Shown here piece after piece: positions 23,650 through 31,270 of a stretch of 31,270 nt of DNA. How positions within the stretch are numbered: the stretch's first letter is position 1; each line of letters starts with the position of its first letter. Made by a program: the position numbers and the translations under genes. This DNA is from a virus. Where the stretch lies: positions 1 through 31,270 of IMG/VR virus record IMGVR_UViG_3300010354_000352, one strand, 5' to 3'. The notes under the pieces are model-generated. The model did no database searches and had not been told where the DNA came from. It saw only the letters and a list, made by a program, of their open reading frames with translations.

Positions 23650-26600
23650 TTAAGTCCCAGGAATAATTTTATAATTTACTTCTTCATAAAATGGCGAAAC
23701 GACGTAAATTTTACCATTCGCATTAACCCCATCAAAGATGGAATTACATGTAATGCGTTTCGTGACGTCATTAATCGCAGCAATTTCTTTAGTTATAATA
23801 ACCGAATTTGATGAGTTTGACGTGTTTGCCACATTTATTGTAATAAGATCGCCAATAGTAAGGAACGAAGTCAAAGAAACCGAAGTGTCATAAATTGTCA
23901 CAATTGCTGTATCACTAGTTACATTTCCGCGACCAAGCCCAATAAATGACAAATTACTTTCTAATTCTAAACTTGTGTCGCTGATCACATCGACAATATA
24001 TTTAGATTGTTCGCGATAAGTGTTGCCTGTATCAATTACGATAATATCATTTGCATTCGCTGTTGAGGTGAACGATGTATCAACACCATCAATAATCAAA
24101 GAGCTTCCATTAGCATTGATTGCGCCAGTAACAGCAGACAAAATTCCAACATTTATTGTAATGTCTTTTGCTTGCAAATTTAAATTTCTATCAACATTAT
24201 ATTGTCCAAATAACGTACTGCCTGTTGTGTGTAACAAAGACATAACAGTATTTTTATACTTATTTAAGGCTTCTTCAACAATTAAAACATATGAATATGT
24301 TTGATATTTTCTAGGACCTTGTAATCGTTTACTTGAACTCAAAAATCCATCATTATTTAAAAAATATCCATCATAATTTATCAAACCATTTTGCCAGGTT
24401 GCATAGGCTTTGGCGCGTCCATCACCATAGGTGATAACTTTATACGTTCCATTCGAATATTGTGCAATATTAAATGTCACATTAGATGAAGCCACAATAT
24501 TTGCAGTGGTGAACGTATTTTGCACGTTTAACGTTCCAGAATAATTATAAAGGCGAAGCATTGAATTGTCTTCATCATAAAAGTCAATTAATGCTGTGAA
24601 ATCTGTTGTTGCTCCAGTATTTTGCCAAACGCGCTCACCAGATACAATAATTTTGTCAAAAACATCTGTTGGTTTGACATATATGTCTTTGATTTTTAAT
24701 GATACGCTGGGAGTTGAAATATAGTCAAAACCGCGCTGAGTAATTCTAAAGTCTTGAATTTCACCATAACCATCAACAACAGTATTTGCAATTTCATTAT
24801 TACTCAATATTCCAGCAACGAGTATTGCGCCAGAACCGCCTGTCGTTTGTACACTTACGTCAGGAGCAACATAATACCCCTCACCACGTTCAGTTACAGT
24901 AATCTCAGTAATATTACCAATGCCTCCAACACTCGCTACATGCGCATTTGCGCCATAACCAATAGAGGTAGAACTGTTGAAAAGAATTAAATCGTTTACC
25001 GAATAACCTGTTCCGCCAGCGATAATACGAACATTTGCAACTTGACCAAGATCTTTCATTCTCGGTCTATTTTCCACAAAAACTTTAACATTTTCATTAA
25101 TCAGCGATGAGAATGTGCGATCTACGACGAGTAAAATTGATTCATCTTCTTGCGGGACAGCTTGAACGATTTTTCGCATTTCACGAGTCGCAAGACTATT
25201 TCTTTGCACAATTAAAACATACGATCCTTCATAATATGTGACTGGATCTGTTGATAGGTAAAGTGATCTGTTGTTTGGACCTGCCAATGGAGTCGTATCA
25301 ATTTCAACCATTCCATCTTCATCAAGAACCAAATCGCTGCCATAAAAAGTTTCAAATTCGATTTCTGGTGGAGATTTATAACCCGCACCACTTTGACGCA
25401 CATCTACCAATTTAAGCGGAGCAACTTCTACGTCGTTAAATGTAAATGCTTGACCGAGAGTGGTTGCAATTGTTGAAGTTCCAATATTATCAAATAAGAA
25501 ATTTGCAGCCTGCAATTCGATATCTTTCTTATATTCAATACTATCCGTGTTAACAGTTATATTGACTGCATTACCAGTATCAACAGAACGAACATAAATG
25601 TTTGCACTATGCCCTTCTGTTGGAGTTAAAGTTGTAACATAGGTGTTAGGGAAAGTTCTGTATCCCAAACCCGCATCAACTAAATCAATTGTTTGAACTC
25701 CACCGCTCGTAACATTTTTAACGTAGGCTTCCGCTTTAATCGAGTCAGGAGTCTTGGCTAGTCCACCATAAAATACAACTGGATCTCCAGGATATGTGAT
25801 TGCATTGGTTTCGGGATCAACTTCCAAACCTCTATATTTCGTGCCACGACGAAATACGATAGGTCTACCAGATTTTGATATTGATCCTTCTATGCTGTTT
25901 CTTGCAACATAATCATTATAAAAAATTTGTTTTTCTTCTTCGGTAATCTCATCATACAATTCAATTTCAGTTTCAGTCGCCTTTTGAGTGACTTCTTCAT
26001 AAAGAGGACCAACTTTAACATTAGAAATAGAACCAATAAGTTTTTCGCGAATTTGTTGCTTTAACCCATTACCATCGACATAATCAATAATAACATATTC
26101 ACCTGCAGTGAATGGTCTTTCGTCTTTTCGAGTTACAAATATCTCTAATATCTCACGACCAGAGTCGCGGTCAACAGTTTTATATGCCGCCTCAATTACA
26201 GCTTCTGTTCGAGACTTTTCTCCATATAACTTTCTATTTTTCAAAAGATTTGTATCTAAACCCTCAAGGTCAGTAGATAATGTTAATCTGACTGCTTGAG
26301 GTATGGTCCATTTTCCATCAGAAGTTTTGAGTATGTCTGTTTTTGGATAATAAACTTCAACATCTTTATTATAGAGTACTCTGAACAAGAATTTGTATGC
26401 ATCAATTCCACCTTTTGTTCGATATAATTCTTGTATTCGTTTTGCTAGTTTTTCGCGATCAAAATTCGTTTGTGTTGTATTTGTATCTTCATCATCATCT
26501 TCTTTTTCTAGAGGAATATATTTTAAATAATTTTTAGTAAAAGCGTCATTTAAACTTGATAAAGAACTGTCGATTTTATCAATATCAATCGCATCTCTTA

Positions 26601-26757
26601 ATGCTTTGGTATAGAAAATCGTACCACCTTCTTCAGAATCTTCCAACCATTCGTAATATGCTTTCAAAAAGGCAACAAACTTCTGATGCTCGTCAGCAAC
26701 AAACGCTGGAACCTGCGTTTCAATTAAGTTGGATATATTTTCAAAAAGTTTAGCCAT
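23650..26757 (-). CDS. gp7: Baseplate wedge protein gp7-like
   Basis: The protein is 1035 aa. Residues about 25-150 contain FVAFLKAYYEWLEDSEEGGT, a helical stretch, then RIQELYRTKGGIDAYKFLFR and VLYNKDVEVYY. This closely matches a block in the C-terminal part of T4 gp7 (STKGIEASYKFLFKVLYN). Residues 815-860 contain YQTYSYVLIVEEALNKYKNT and LLHTTGSTLFGQY, which I associate with gp7 of marine T4-like phages. Between them lie several GxGY beta modules (AGLGY, SGAGY, GGTGY, RGEGY). In T4, gp7 is the core organiser of the wedge, joining gp6, gp8 and gp10. Its ATG overlaps the gp6 stop (TAATG). It has no clear Shine-Dalgarno, so coupling to gp6 is likely. Position between gp6 and gp8 supports the call. 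Confidence 0.85.
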   Translation of the reverse strand: MAKLFENISNLIETQVPAFVADEHQKFVAFLKAYYEWLEDSEEGGTIFYTKALRDAIDIDKIDSSLSSLNDAFTKNYLKYIPLEKEDDDEDTNTTQTNFDREKLAKRIQELYRTKGGIDAYKFLFRVLYNKDVEVYYPKTDILKTSDGKWTIPQAVRLTLSTDLEGLDTNLLKNRKLYGEKSRTEAVIEAAYKTVDRDSGREILEIFVTRKDERPFTAGEYVIIDYVDGNGLKQQIREKLIGSISNVKVGPLYEEVTQKATETEIELYDEITEEEKQIFYNDYVARNSIEGSISKSGRPIVFRRGTKYRGLEVDPETNAITYPGDPVVFYGGLAKTPDSIKAEAYVKNVTSGGVQTIDLVDAGLGYRTFPNTYVTTLTPTEGHSANIYVRSVDTGNAVNITVNTDSIEYKKDIELQAANFLFDNIGTSTIATTLGQAFTFNDVEVAPLKLVDVRQSGAGYKSPPEIEFETFYGSDLVLDEDGMVEIDTTPLAGPNNRSLYLSTDPVTYYEGSYVLIVQRNSLATREMRKIVQAVPQEDESILLVVDRTFSSLINENVKVFVENRPRMKDLGQVANVRIIAGGTGYSVNDLILFNSSTSIGYGANAHVASVGGIGNITEITVTERGEGYYVAPDVSVQTTGGSGAILVAGILSNNEIANTVVDGYGEIQDFRITQRGFDYISTPSVSLKIKDIYVKPTDVFDKIIVSGERVWQNTGATTDFTALIDFYDEDNSMLRLYNYSGTLNVQNTFTTANIVASSNVTFNIAQYSNGTYKVITYGDGRAKAYATWQNGLINYDGYFLNNDGFLSSSKRLQGPRKYQTYSYVLIVEEALNKYKNTVMSLLHTTGSTLFGQYNVDRNLNLQAKDITINVGILSAVTGAINANGSSLIIDGVDTSFTSTANANDIIVIDTGNTYREQSKYIVDVISDTSLELESNLSFIGLGRGNVTSDTAIVTIYDTSVSLTSFLTIGDLITINVANTSNSSNSVIITKEIAAINDVTKRITCNSIFDGVNANGKIYVVSPFYEEVNYKIIPGT

Positions 26758-28820
26758 TATTTCGTAATTGGTGTCAATCTAACGGAAATACTTTCTGGAT
26801 CATCAAAATTCACAGTCAATATTTTATTTTGACTTGATTCAAAAACTGTATTTTCGGGTTTAGCGTGCATGCTTAATTGTTTAAATTCGTTTAGAACGTC
26901 TAAAATTGTGATTTCTGTAATTTCAACCATTCCAGTAGAATAATCAATTGTACCAATACTTTCATTCACAAAAACCTTTATTTGATTTGCATCAAAATAG
27001 TACATTCTTAAATTGCCAGTTTTTCCTTGAATCACAACCTTACCTGTTCCACCCCTTGCTTCTGGTCCCCCACCAGAAATTCTAGCAATTGCTGTTGTGT
27101 ATTCTGAACCTCTTTTTAAGACATTAATAGATTTAATTCTACCATTTACAATAACAGCCTCAGCTGTTGCGCCAGTTCCATCCCCAATAATTTCAACGGT
27201 TGGGGTTTCAGTATATCCTGTGCCAGGATTTAACACCTCAATAGTATCAATTCCCGAATATGAGAATGGCGTTTCTTCAATAAAACAAGTTCTAATTACA
27301 TTACTTGAATCTGCAACTTCAAATCCAGGAGAAGAATATAAACGATTTTCTGTTGTTCCGCGAGCAAGTGGAATACCAAAATCTAATTTATACGTTCTAT
27401 TGTTATTCAACACAGGCTTAAATTTTTTCTGCACAAAAATATTTAATTCATTACTCAAAACTGCTGGATCAGCATCATCAATTTTTCTTGTGAGTCTTGA
27501 TGCTCTAAATGTTGAATTGAACTTGTTAAGTTCTTGATTGACAAAGGTCGTAATCGCACTTTTTATAGAAGTTTCAATTTGCGATGGAGTTTTATTTGTT
27601 TTTAGAGGATCATATGTGGCACGAATACCAAAATTTAAATAGTTGTAATCAGCATCAACAAACTCTGGCGTAATCGTTAAAATGCTAATTGGTTTTAGAA
27701 TTTCTTCTTTAAGGTATTCCTTTTCAACTTCAGTTATTTCAAATCCGTCTCTTGGTTTTGCTGAAATGAATACTCTACCGTATTGTGGTGGAATCACTTC
27801 ATCACCACCCCAAACCGTAACAGAATCAAAATATGGGTATTTTTTATTAATAAGCGCAATATAGTCGTTTTTCGTAACTGCTCGATTTTGCGACAAGTAT
27901 GCTTTTGGTGCGCTGAAGCGAATACTTTCAATCGATTCGATGTCAGCACCAGAAGCCGCAGTTTGTACCGTAGTGACAGATATATTACTAAATCCATCTA
28001 GGCTATCAATTAATGAAAAGGTGTTTGCTTTATTTGCGAGAGGACCGTCAGTGATTAAATAACTTACAATAAGAATATTACCATCTTCTAGTCTTTTACC
28101 TAGGACATTATCGCCGAAATAAATTTGATATTTGCTATTGTCAACTTCATCAATATAGTAAACTGCACTGGTTGCTTCAACAACAGGAGCATCTTCTGCG
28201 AGTACAAACCTTTCAGTTTGAAGATTTGTGGGCGATTTTTGCACAGTAACTTCAATAGTTGAAGTATCGATACCAGTATCCGTTAACTTAAAATTTTGTT
28301 TTGGGTTTGTTAAGTCATCAACAATAAAAGTATAAACTAATGGTGTTCCTTGTTTAATTACCGCATTAGGTAAAGAAAACTTTCCATTTTTCTTTTCTAA
28401 AATATTATCTTTTAAAATAACAAACGGAAAATTTGAACCGTTTATATTTTCACTTCTAAAACGAGTAAATCGTGGAACTAAAAGTAGGTTTTGATTGCTT
28501 TCACCTTCACCAGGTGTGATGTCTAAATTGATTCTCGCAATTGGGGCAACTCTTGATCTTGGCATATACCCTAAAAGTTTAGCGTGCGAAACAACTGACG
28601 AGCGAAGATCAGCAGTATCCATAAACATTTCGTTTGCGATCATGTTAGTGTAATATGACATATAGTGCGTATTGTACGCAAGAATATCCATAAGGATATT
28701 CAAACCTGATCCTTCAAAATCGTAGTCTGTGAATTCTGGTTTAGATTTAATAAAGTTTTTCAGATTATCCTTAATAGTCTGAAATTCTAATTCAGTTATT
28801 CGAATTTTCGATTCTGCCAT
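26757..28820 (-). CDS. gp6: Baseplate wedge subunit gp6 (baseplate J-like)
   Basis: The protein is 687 aa; T4 gp6 is about 660 aa. The N-terminal helical part reads LEFQTIKDNLKNFIKSKPEF, then DYDFEGSGLNILMDILAYNT and ANEMFMDTADLRSSVVSHAK, and a LLGYMPRSR motif. This is the characteristic baseplate-J/gp6 opening. It continues with YQIYFGDNVLGKRLEDGNIL and FSAPKAYLSQNRAVTKNDYI, typical of the central J-like domain. Around residues 500-580 an inserted patch has the GxGY module (NPGTGYTETPTVEII). gp6 forms the continuous ring linking wedges around the hub in T4. It starts 10 nt after gp25 with AGG as a modest Shine-Dalgarno and its stop overlaps the next gene by 1 nt. Confidence 0.93.
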   Translation of the reverse strand: MAESKIRITELEFQTIKDNLKNFIKSKPEFTDYDFEGSGLNILMDILAYNTHYMSYYTNMIANEMFMDTADLRSSVVSHAKLLGYMPRSRVAPIARINLDITPGEGESNQNLLLVPRFTRFRSENINGSNFPFVILKDNILEKKNGKFSLPNAVIKQGTPLVYTFIVDDLTNPKQNFKLTDTGIDTSTIEVTVQKSPTNLQTERFVLAEDAPVVEATSAVYYIDEVDNSKYQIYFGDNVLGKRLEDGNILIVSYLITDGPLANKANTFSLIDSLDGFSNISVTTVQTAASGADIESIESIRFSAPKAYLSQNRAVTKNDYIALINKKYPYFDSVTVWGGDEVIPPQYGRVFISAKPRDGFEITEVEKEYLKEEILKPISILTITPEFVDADYNYLNFGIRATYDPLKTNKTPSQIETSIKSAITTFVNQELNKFNSTFRASRLTRKIDDADPAVLSNELNIFVQKKFKPVLNNNRTYKLDFGIPLARGTTENRLYSSPGFEVADSSNVIRTCFIEETPFSYSGIDTIEVLNPGTGYTETPTVEIIGDGTGATAEAVIVNGRIKSINVLKRGSEYTTAIARISGGGPEARGGTGKVVIQGKTGNLRMYYFDANQIKVFVNESIGTIDYSTGMVEITEITILDVLNEFKQLSMHAKPENTVFESSQNKILTVNFDDPESISVRLTPITK

Positions 28821-28830
28821 TTTAAATAAC

Positions 28831-29226
28831 CTATCTTAATCTTTCTAGAAAGAGACTTATTGTTACGGGTTCCAAACGATTTACGATGAAAAATTCAATT
28901 GTTATGTTATAACCCTGATTATCATAATCTGATTGAACATAAACATTACGAAGTTTCACGCGAGGCTCATAGTTAGCAATTGTCAATTCAATTTCTTTTT
29001 GTAGTAAAATGCCAGTTTCCGCAGTCATTGGCTCAAACAATAAACGGCGAACATTCGACCCGATAGAGGGATTGAATGGTTTTTCAAAATAGTTCAAAAG
29101 AATTAAATTTTTAACCGCAGTCACAATTGCACGATCGCCAATTTTTCGATTGACGTCCTTGGTAACTGGATTGGCGCCGAAATTTAAGTCCAAATCAGCA
29201 TATGTTCTTGATACGTTTGATGCCAT
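28831..29226 (-). CDS. gp25: Baseplate wedge subunit / sheath initiator gp25 (GPW/gp25 family)
   Basis: The protein is 131 aa, the same size as T4 gp25 (about 132). It shows the family pattern: DLDLNFGANPVTKDVNRKIG at the N-terminus, AIVTAVKNLILLNYFEKPFN, GSNVRRLLFEPMT, and the conserved EPR motif at residues 87-89 (ANYEPRVKLRNVYVQ), followed by a C-terminal beta strand ending LFLERLR. In T4-like phages gp25 joins wedge to sheath and starts sheath assembly. It is the first gene after a 36-nt gap with a late-promoter-like octamer, and is followed by gp6 after 10 nt. I see no strong Shine-Dalgarno. Stop is TAG. Confidence 0.96.
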   Translation of the reverse strand: MASNVSRTYADLDLNFGANPVTKDVNRKIGDRAIVTAVKNLILLNYFEKPFNPSIGSNVRRLLFEPMTAETGILLQKEIELTIANYEPRVKLRNVYVQSDYDNQGYNITIEFFIVNRLEPVTISLFLERLR

Positions 29227-29250
29227 TTTACTAGTAAAAGTTAATAGAAT

Positions 29251-29258
29251 TATTTATT
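29251..29258 (-). promoter_or_regulatory. Late-promoter-like octamer AATAAATA
   Basis: The minus strand reads AATAAATA in the 36-nt gap between the hub gene stop (29263) and the gp25 ATG (29226). It leaves a 24-nt leader. It is identical to octamers at 12455-12462 and 876-883 and close to the T4 late element TATAAATA. Confidence 0.6.
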
Positions 29259-29262
29259 AGCA

Positions 29263-31270
29263 TTATGCAAGACGATGATATCCTGTCTTGTATAGTCGAT
29301 GATTATTGAATGTTGCGTTCTTAACGACCGCTGTACCTGCTGGTCTGTTACCAGCCTTATTATATGAAATATGAATCCAAGGTAATCCTGAACCCGTCGT
29401 TTTATATTCAAGTAACAATTGATCATGTGGCACGTTATCGCGAATCCATAGCGCAACTTCGTAGTATTCCGTTTTTGACATTCCTGGGAACTGTAAGTCT
29501 GCAGCCTGTCCAGTTTCATGTTGCGACTTACCCGCCGCACTACCCTGTGGCGTTCTAAATGCGTTGGTAACAATCATAGTTGAATACTTTTCTTTAATTG
29601 GGTCTAAGCAGTTCATTGCTAAGAGCTTAAGATTGCAAACAATTTCGGCTTTAGTGAGTCCACGTTGCGGTATAACTGGTTGTTTTTCCACTATGGCGTT
29701 CGAAGAAAGTTTACCCAAATTCCAATACTTGGATAACATCATATTTGGATCAAATTCTTCTTGGTCATTCTCAATGCCACACTCATTTGTACCCTTCGAT
29801 GGCGCTTTTGGTGGCTCGGTGTTTGCATCGGTTGTTGCGATATCTTTCAGTTCAGACTTATCATAAACGCCCTTGTCGATCTGCTTTTTAATCCATTCAT
29901 CAGCGCCCTTTTCGCCAGCATCAAAGAAGAATCCTGCGCGATCGGCTGGTGTTGGTTCAATAAACCCAGCGGATGGATTACCGCATTTGGTTCCCGCACT
30001 CAATACACCTGCAACTAAAGAACTACCGTCCTTCAGACCACCCAATGCACCAGAAAGTGGACCAAGTTGCGCCTCAAAGTTAGAGAATTTGGTGATATCT
30101 GCCGTAGCCGTCAATCCTTTAGTTATATCTTTAATAGCACCAACATCGGCTGCAGCGCCTGATAATCCGTTTGCAAGGCTTTTAATTTCCCCCATATTCT
30201 TACCGAGGTTTTCAAATCCACCCGCAACTGCCTTGAGATCCGCAAAACCTTTTAATTCATTTGCTATGTCAGATACGCCTTTAATATTATCTGCTAATCC
30301 ATTCAGATTATTACTAAAGTCTGAGAGACCAGTAATTCCATCTTTAAATCCACCAATGTTACTTAAATCTGTTGGTAAACTATTAATCTTTTCAGATAAC
30401 TCTAATATCTTACCTGTTGACGCAGAACCTGCAATTGTTTGAATGTCTGTACTTGAATTTTTAATGTCGGTAAGATTGTCGACGATAGTATTAAACTTAG
30501 ATAAGTTTGGTATCTTTTCAGCGATTTCTGGTATTGCTGCGATTTTATTTACGTTACTCAACACTTCATCTAATTTTCTTATTTTACCAAGTTCTACAGT
30601 AGCATCCGATATTTTTTCTAACTGAGCTGTAGCATCTTTAAATTTAGTTGCACCATCCAGCATTTTGGAAACATCTTGAATATCGCCAAGTTGGCTTTTA
30701 AGTTGTTCCAAATCAAATCCTGCACCAAGTTGATCTTTAATTTTGTCAGTAAATTCTGTGAGTTTTGAGATTTCTCCAAACTTTTCTGTAATGCTGTTCA
30801 AATCGCCAAGTTTTGCACTTATGTCACCAATGTTTCCAAGACTGCTTTGTAGTGATTCAAGATTTTCTAGTCCTGGAAGTTTAGTGAGCATATCCATACC
30901 AGGGATATTCGCTAAACTTGTTAATCCGCCTAATGCACCAGTTAATTGCGAAACGCTTGCTGCGACTGTTCCCGCTGCTGTTGTCGCAGCTGCTGCAGCA
31001 CCTGCAGCAGCACCTGCAGCAGCATCAGCACCTGCTGCAGCCTCTCCACCACCACCACCACTTGCTGTTGGTGAAGGTAAAAAGTCATTTGAAACCGCAA
31101 GACCACTTTTACCAATAATAACTGCTGGCGCATCAACATCAAGTAGGAACCCACCATTAATGCGCGTTGCGGCGAGAGAAGAAACAGCCACTTGAGCGCC
31201 ACTAATCTTCACAGAACCCATGGCGTTTATTTTAACATCCTTTTTCGCATTTAGATCAATGGTACAATCA
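29263..31270 (-). CDS. gp5: Baseplate hub/needle protein (gp5-like C-terminal part) with M15 peptidase domain, 5' end outside window
   Basis: An internal ATG at 31221 gives 652 aa, but the frame is open to the window edge (16 more codons), and those codons are coherent with what follows (DLNAKKDVKINAMGSVKISG), so the true start lies outside. Order: a short-repeat beta strand region resembling the gp5/VgrG beta-helix; a Gly/Ala-rich linker (31050-30950); about 300 residues of amphipathic leucine-rich helical repeats (LGDLNSITEKFGEISKLTEF type); then a C-terminal M15-type (D-Ala-D-Ala carboxypeptidase-like) domain. Putative zinc ligands are His at 29518-29520 and Asp seven residues on (QHETGQAADL) and His at 29371-29373 (PWIHISY), with DQLLLEY between, holding the probable catalytic Glu. 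It would cut peptidoglycan peptides during penetration. The hub call rests on the beta-helix and on position before gp25. Confidence 0.78.
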   Translation of the reverse strand, partial: DCTIDLNAKKDVKINAMGSVKISGAQVAVSSLAATRINGGFLLDVDAPAVIIGKSGLAVSNDFLPSPTASGGGGGEAAAGADAAAGAAAGAAAAATTAAGTVAASVSQLTGALGGLTSLANIPGMDMLTKLPGLENLESLQSSLGNIGDISAKLGDLNSITEKFGEISKLTEFTDKIKDQLGAGFDLEQLKSQLGDIQDVSKMLDGATKFKDATAQLEKISDATVELGKIRKLDEVLSNVNKIAAIPEIAEKIPNLSKFNTIVDNLTDIKNSSTDIQTIAGSASTGKILELSEKINSLPTDLSNIGGFKDGITGLSDFSNNLNGLADNIKGVSDIANELKGFADLKAVAGGFENLGKNMGEIKSLANGLSGAAADVGAIKDITKGLTATADITKFSNFEAQLGPLSGALGGLKDGSSLVAGVLSAGTKCGNPSAGFIEPTPADRAGFFFDAGEKGADEWIKKQIDKGVYDKSELKDIATTDANTEPPKAPSKGTNECGIENDQEEFDPNMMLSKYWNLGKLSSNAIVEKQPVIPQRGLTKAEIVCNLKLLAMNCLDPIKEKYSTMIVTNAFRTPQGSAAGKSQHETGQAADLQFPGMSKTEYYEVALWIRDNVPHDQLLLEYKTTGSGLPWIHISYNKAGNRPAGTAVVKNATFNNHRLYKTGYHRLA

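Noticed and set aside
29250-29573. 107 aa minus-strand ORF overlapping the end of the hub gene
   Set aside because: It lies entirely in another frame of the M15 domain coding region, whose motifs and ligand residues are clear.

Overview
The window is one block of virion structural genes from a T4-like (myovirus-type) tailed phage, all on the minus strand, so transcription runs from high to low coordinates. The organism call rests on recognisable T4 baseplate-wedge homologues in T4-like order: gp25 (EPR motif), gp6, a gp7-like protein and gp8, preceded by the C-terminal part of a hub protein with a gp5-like beta-helix. The AT-rich sequence, the DUF4815-type fiber/baseplate protein and fiber motifs such as [21 protein letters not shown] and GNTRIYGN resemble marine T4-like phages (cyanophage or pelagiphage type). 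No auxiliary metabolic gene, tRNA or host-derived gene is present, so the host cannot be named from this window.

Layout, right to left in transcription order. (1) 31270-29263: 3' part of a baseplate-hub/needle protein ending in an M15-type peptidase domain; the frame is open through the right edge. (2) 29226-22062: gp25, gp6, gp7-like and gp8 baseplate wedge genes, tightly packed. (3) 22051-15510: three genes (1026, 224 and 904 aa) that together carry motifs I associate with one large DUF4815-type fiber/baseplate protein. (4) 15508-12480: a small coiled-coil protein and two tandem paralogous collagen-like fiber proteins. (5) 12425-11587: a putative tail-fiber assembly chaperone and a small BppU-N-like beta protein. 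(6) 11590-1788: two large collagen-like fiber proteins, one of 2282 aa with about 479 Gly-X-Y triplets in four blocks separated by three homologous globular domains. (7) 1779-889: a LamG-like lectin-fold adhesin. (8) 845-1: the 5' part of another Gly-X-Gln collagen-like fiber gene that runs off the left edge.

The genes are almost contiguous, with 1-10 nt gaps or short overlaps. Only four gaps exceed 30 nt. Three of them (29227-29262, 12426-12479, 846-888) contain the identical minus-strand octamer AATAAATA, 24, 29 and 30 nt upstream of the next start codon. This resembles the T4 late promoter TATAAATA and divides the block into plausible late transcription units: gp25 onward, the chaperone onward, and the left-edge fiber.

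Functionally, the genes would build the baseplate (hub, wedge) and then decorate it with host-recognition fibers. The most unusual content is the concentration of collagen-like proteins (five genes), in two chemical styles: charged KGD/KGE-rich triplets (470, 461 and 982 aa proteins) and near-pure Gly-X-Gln triplets (2282 aa and the left-edge gene). No stretch longer than about 65 nt lacks a gene.
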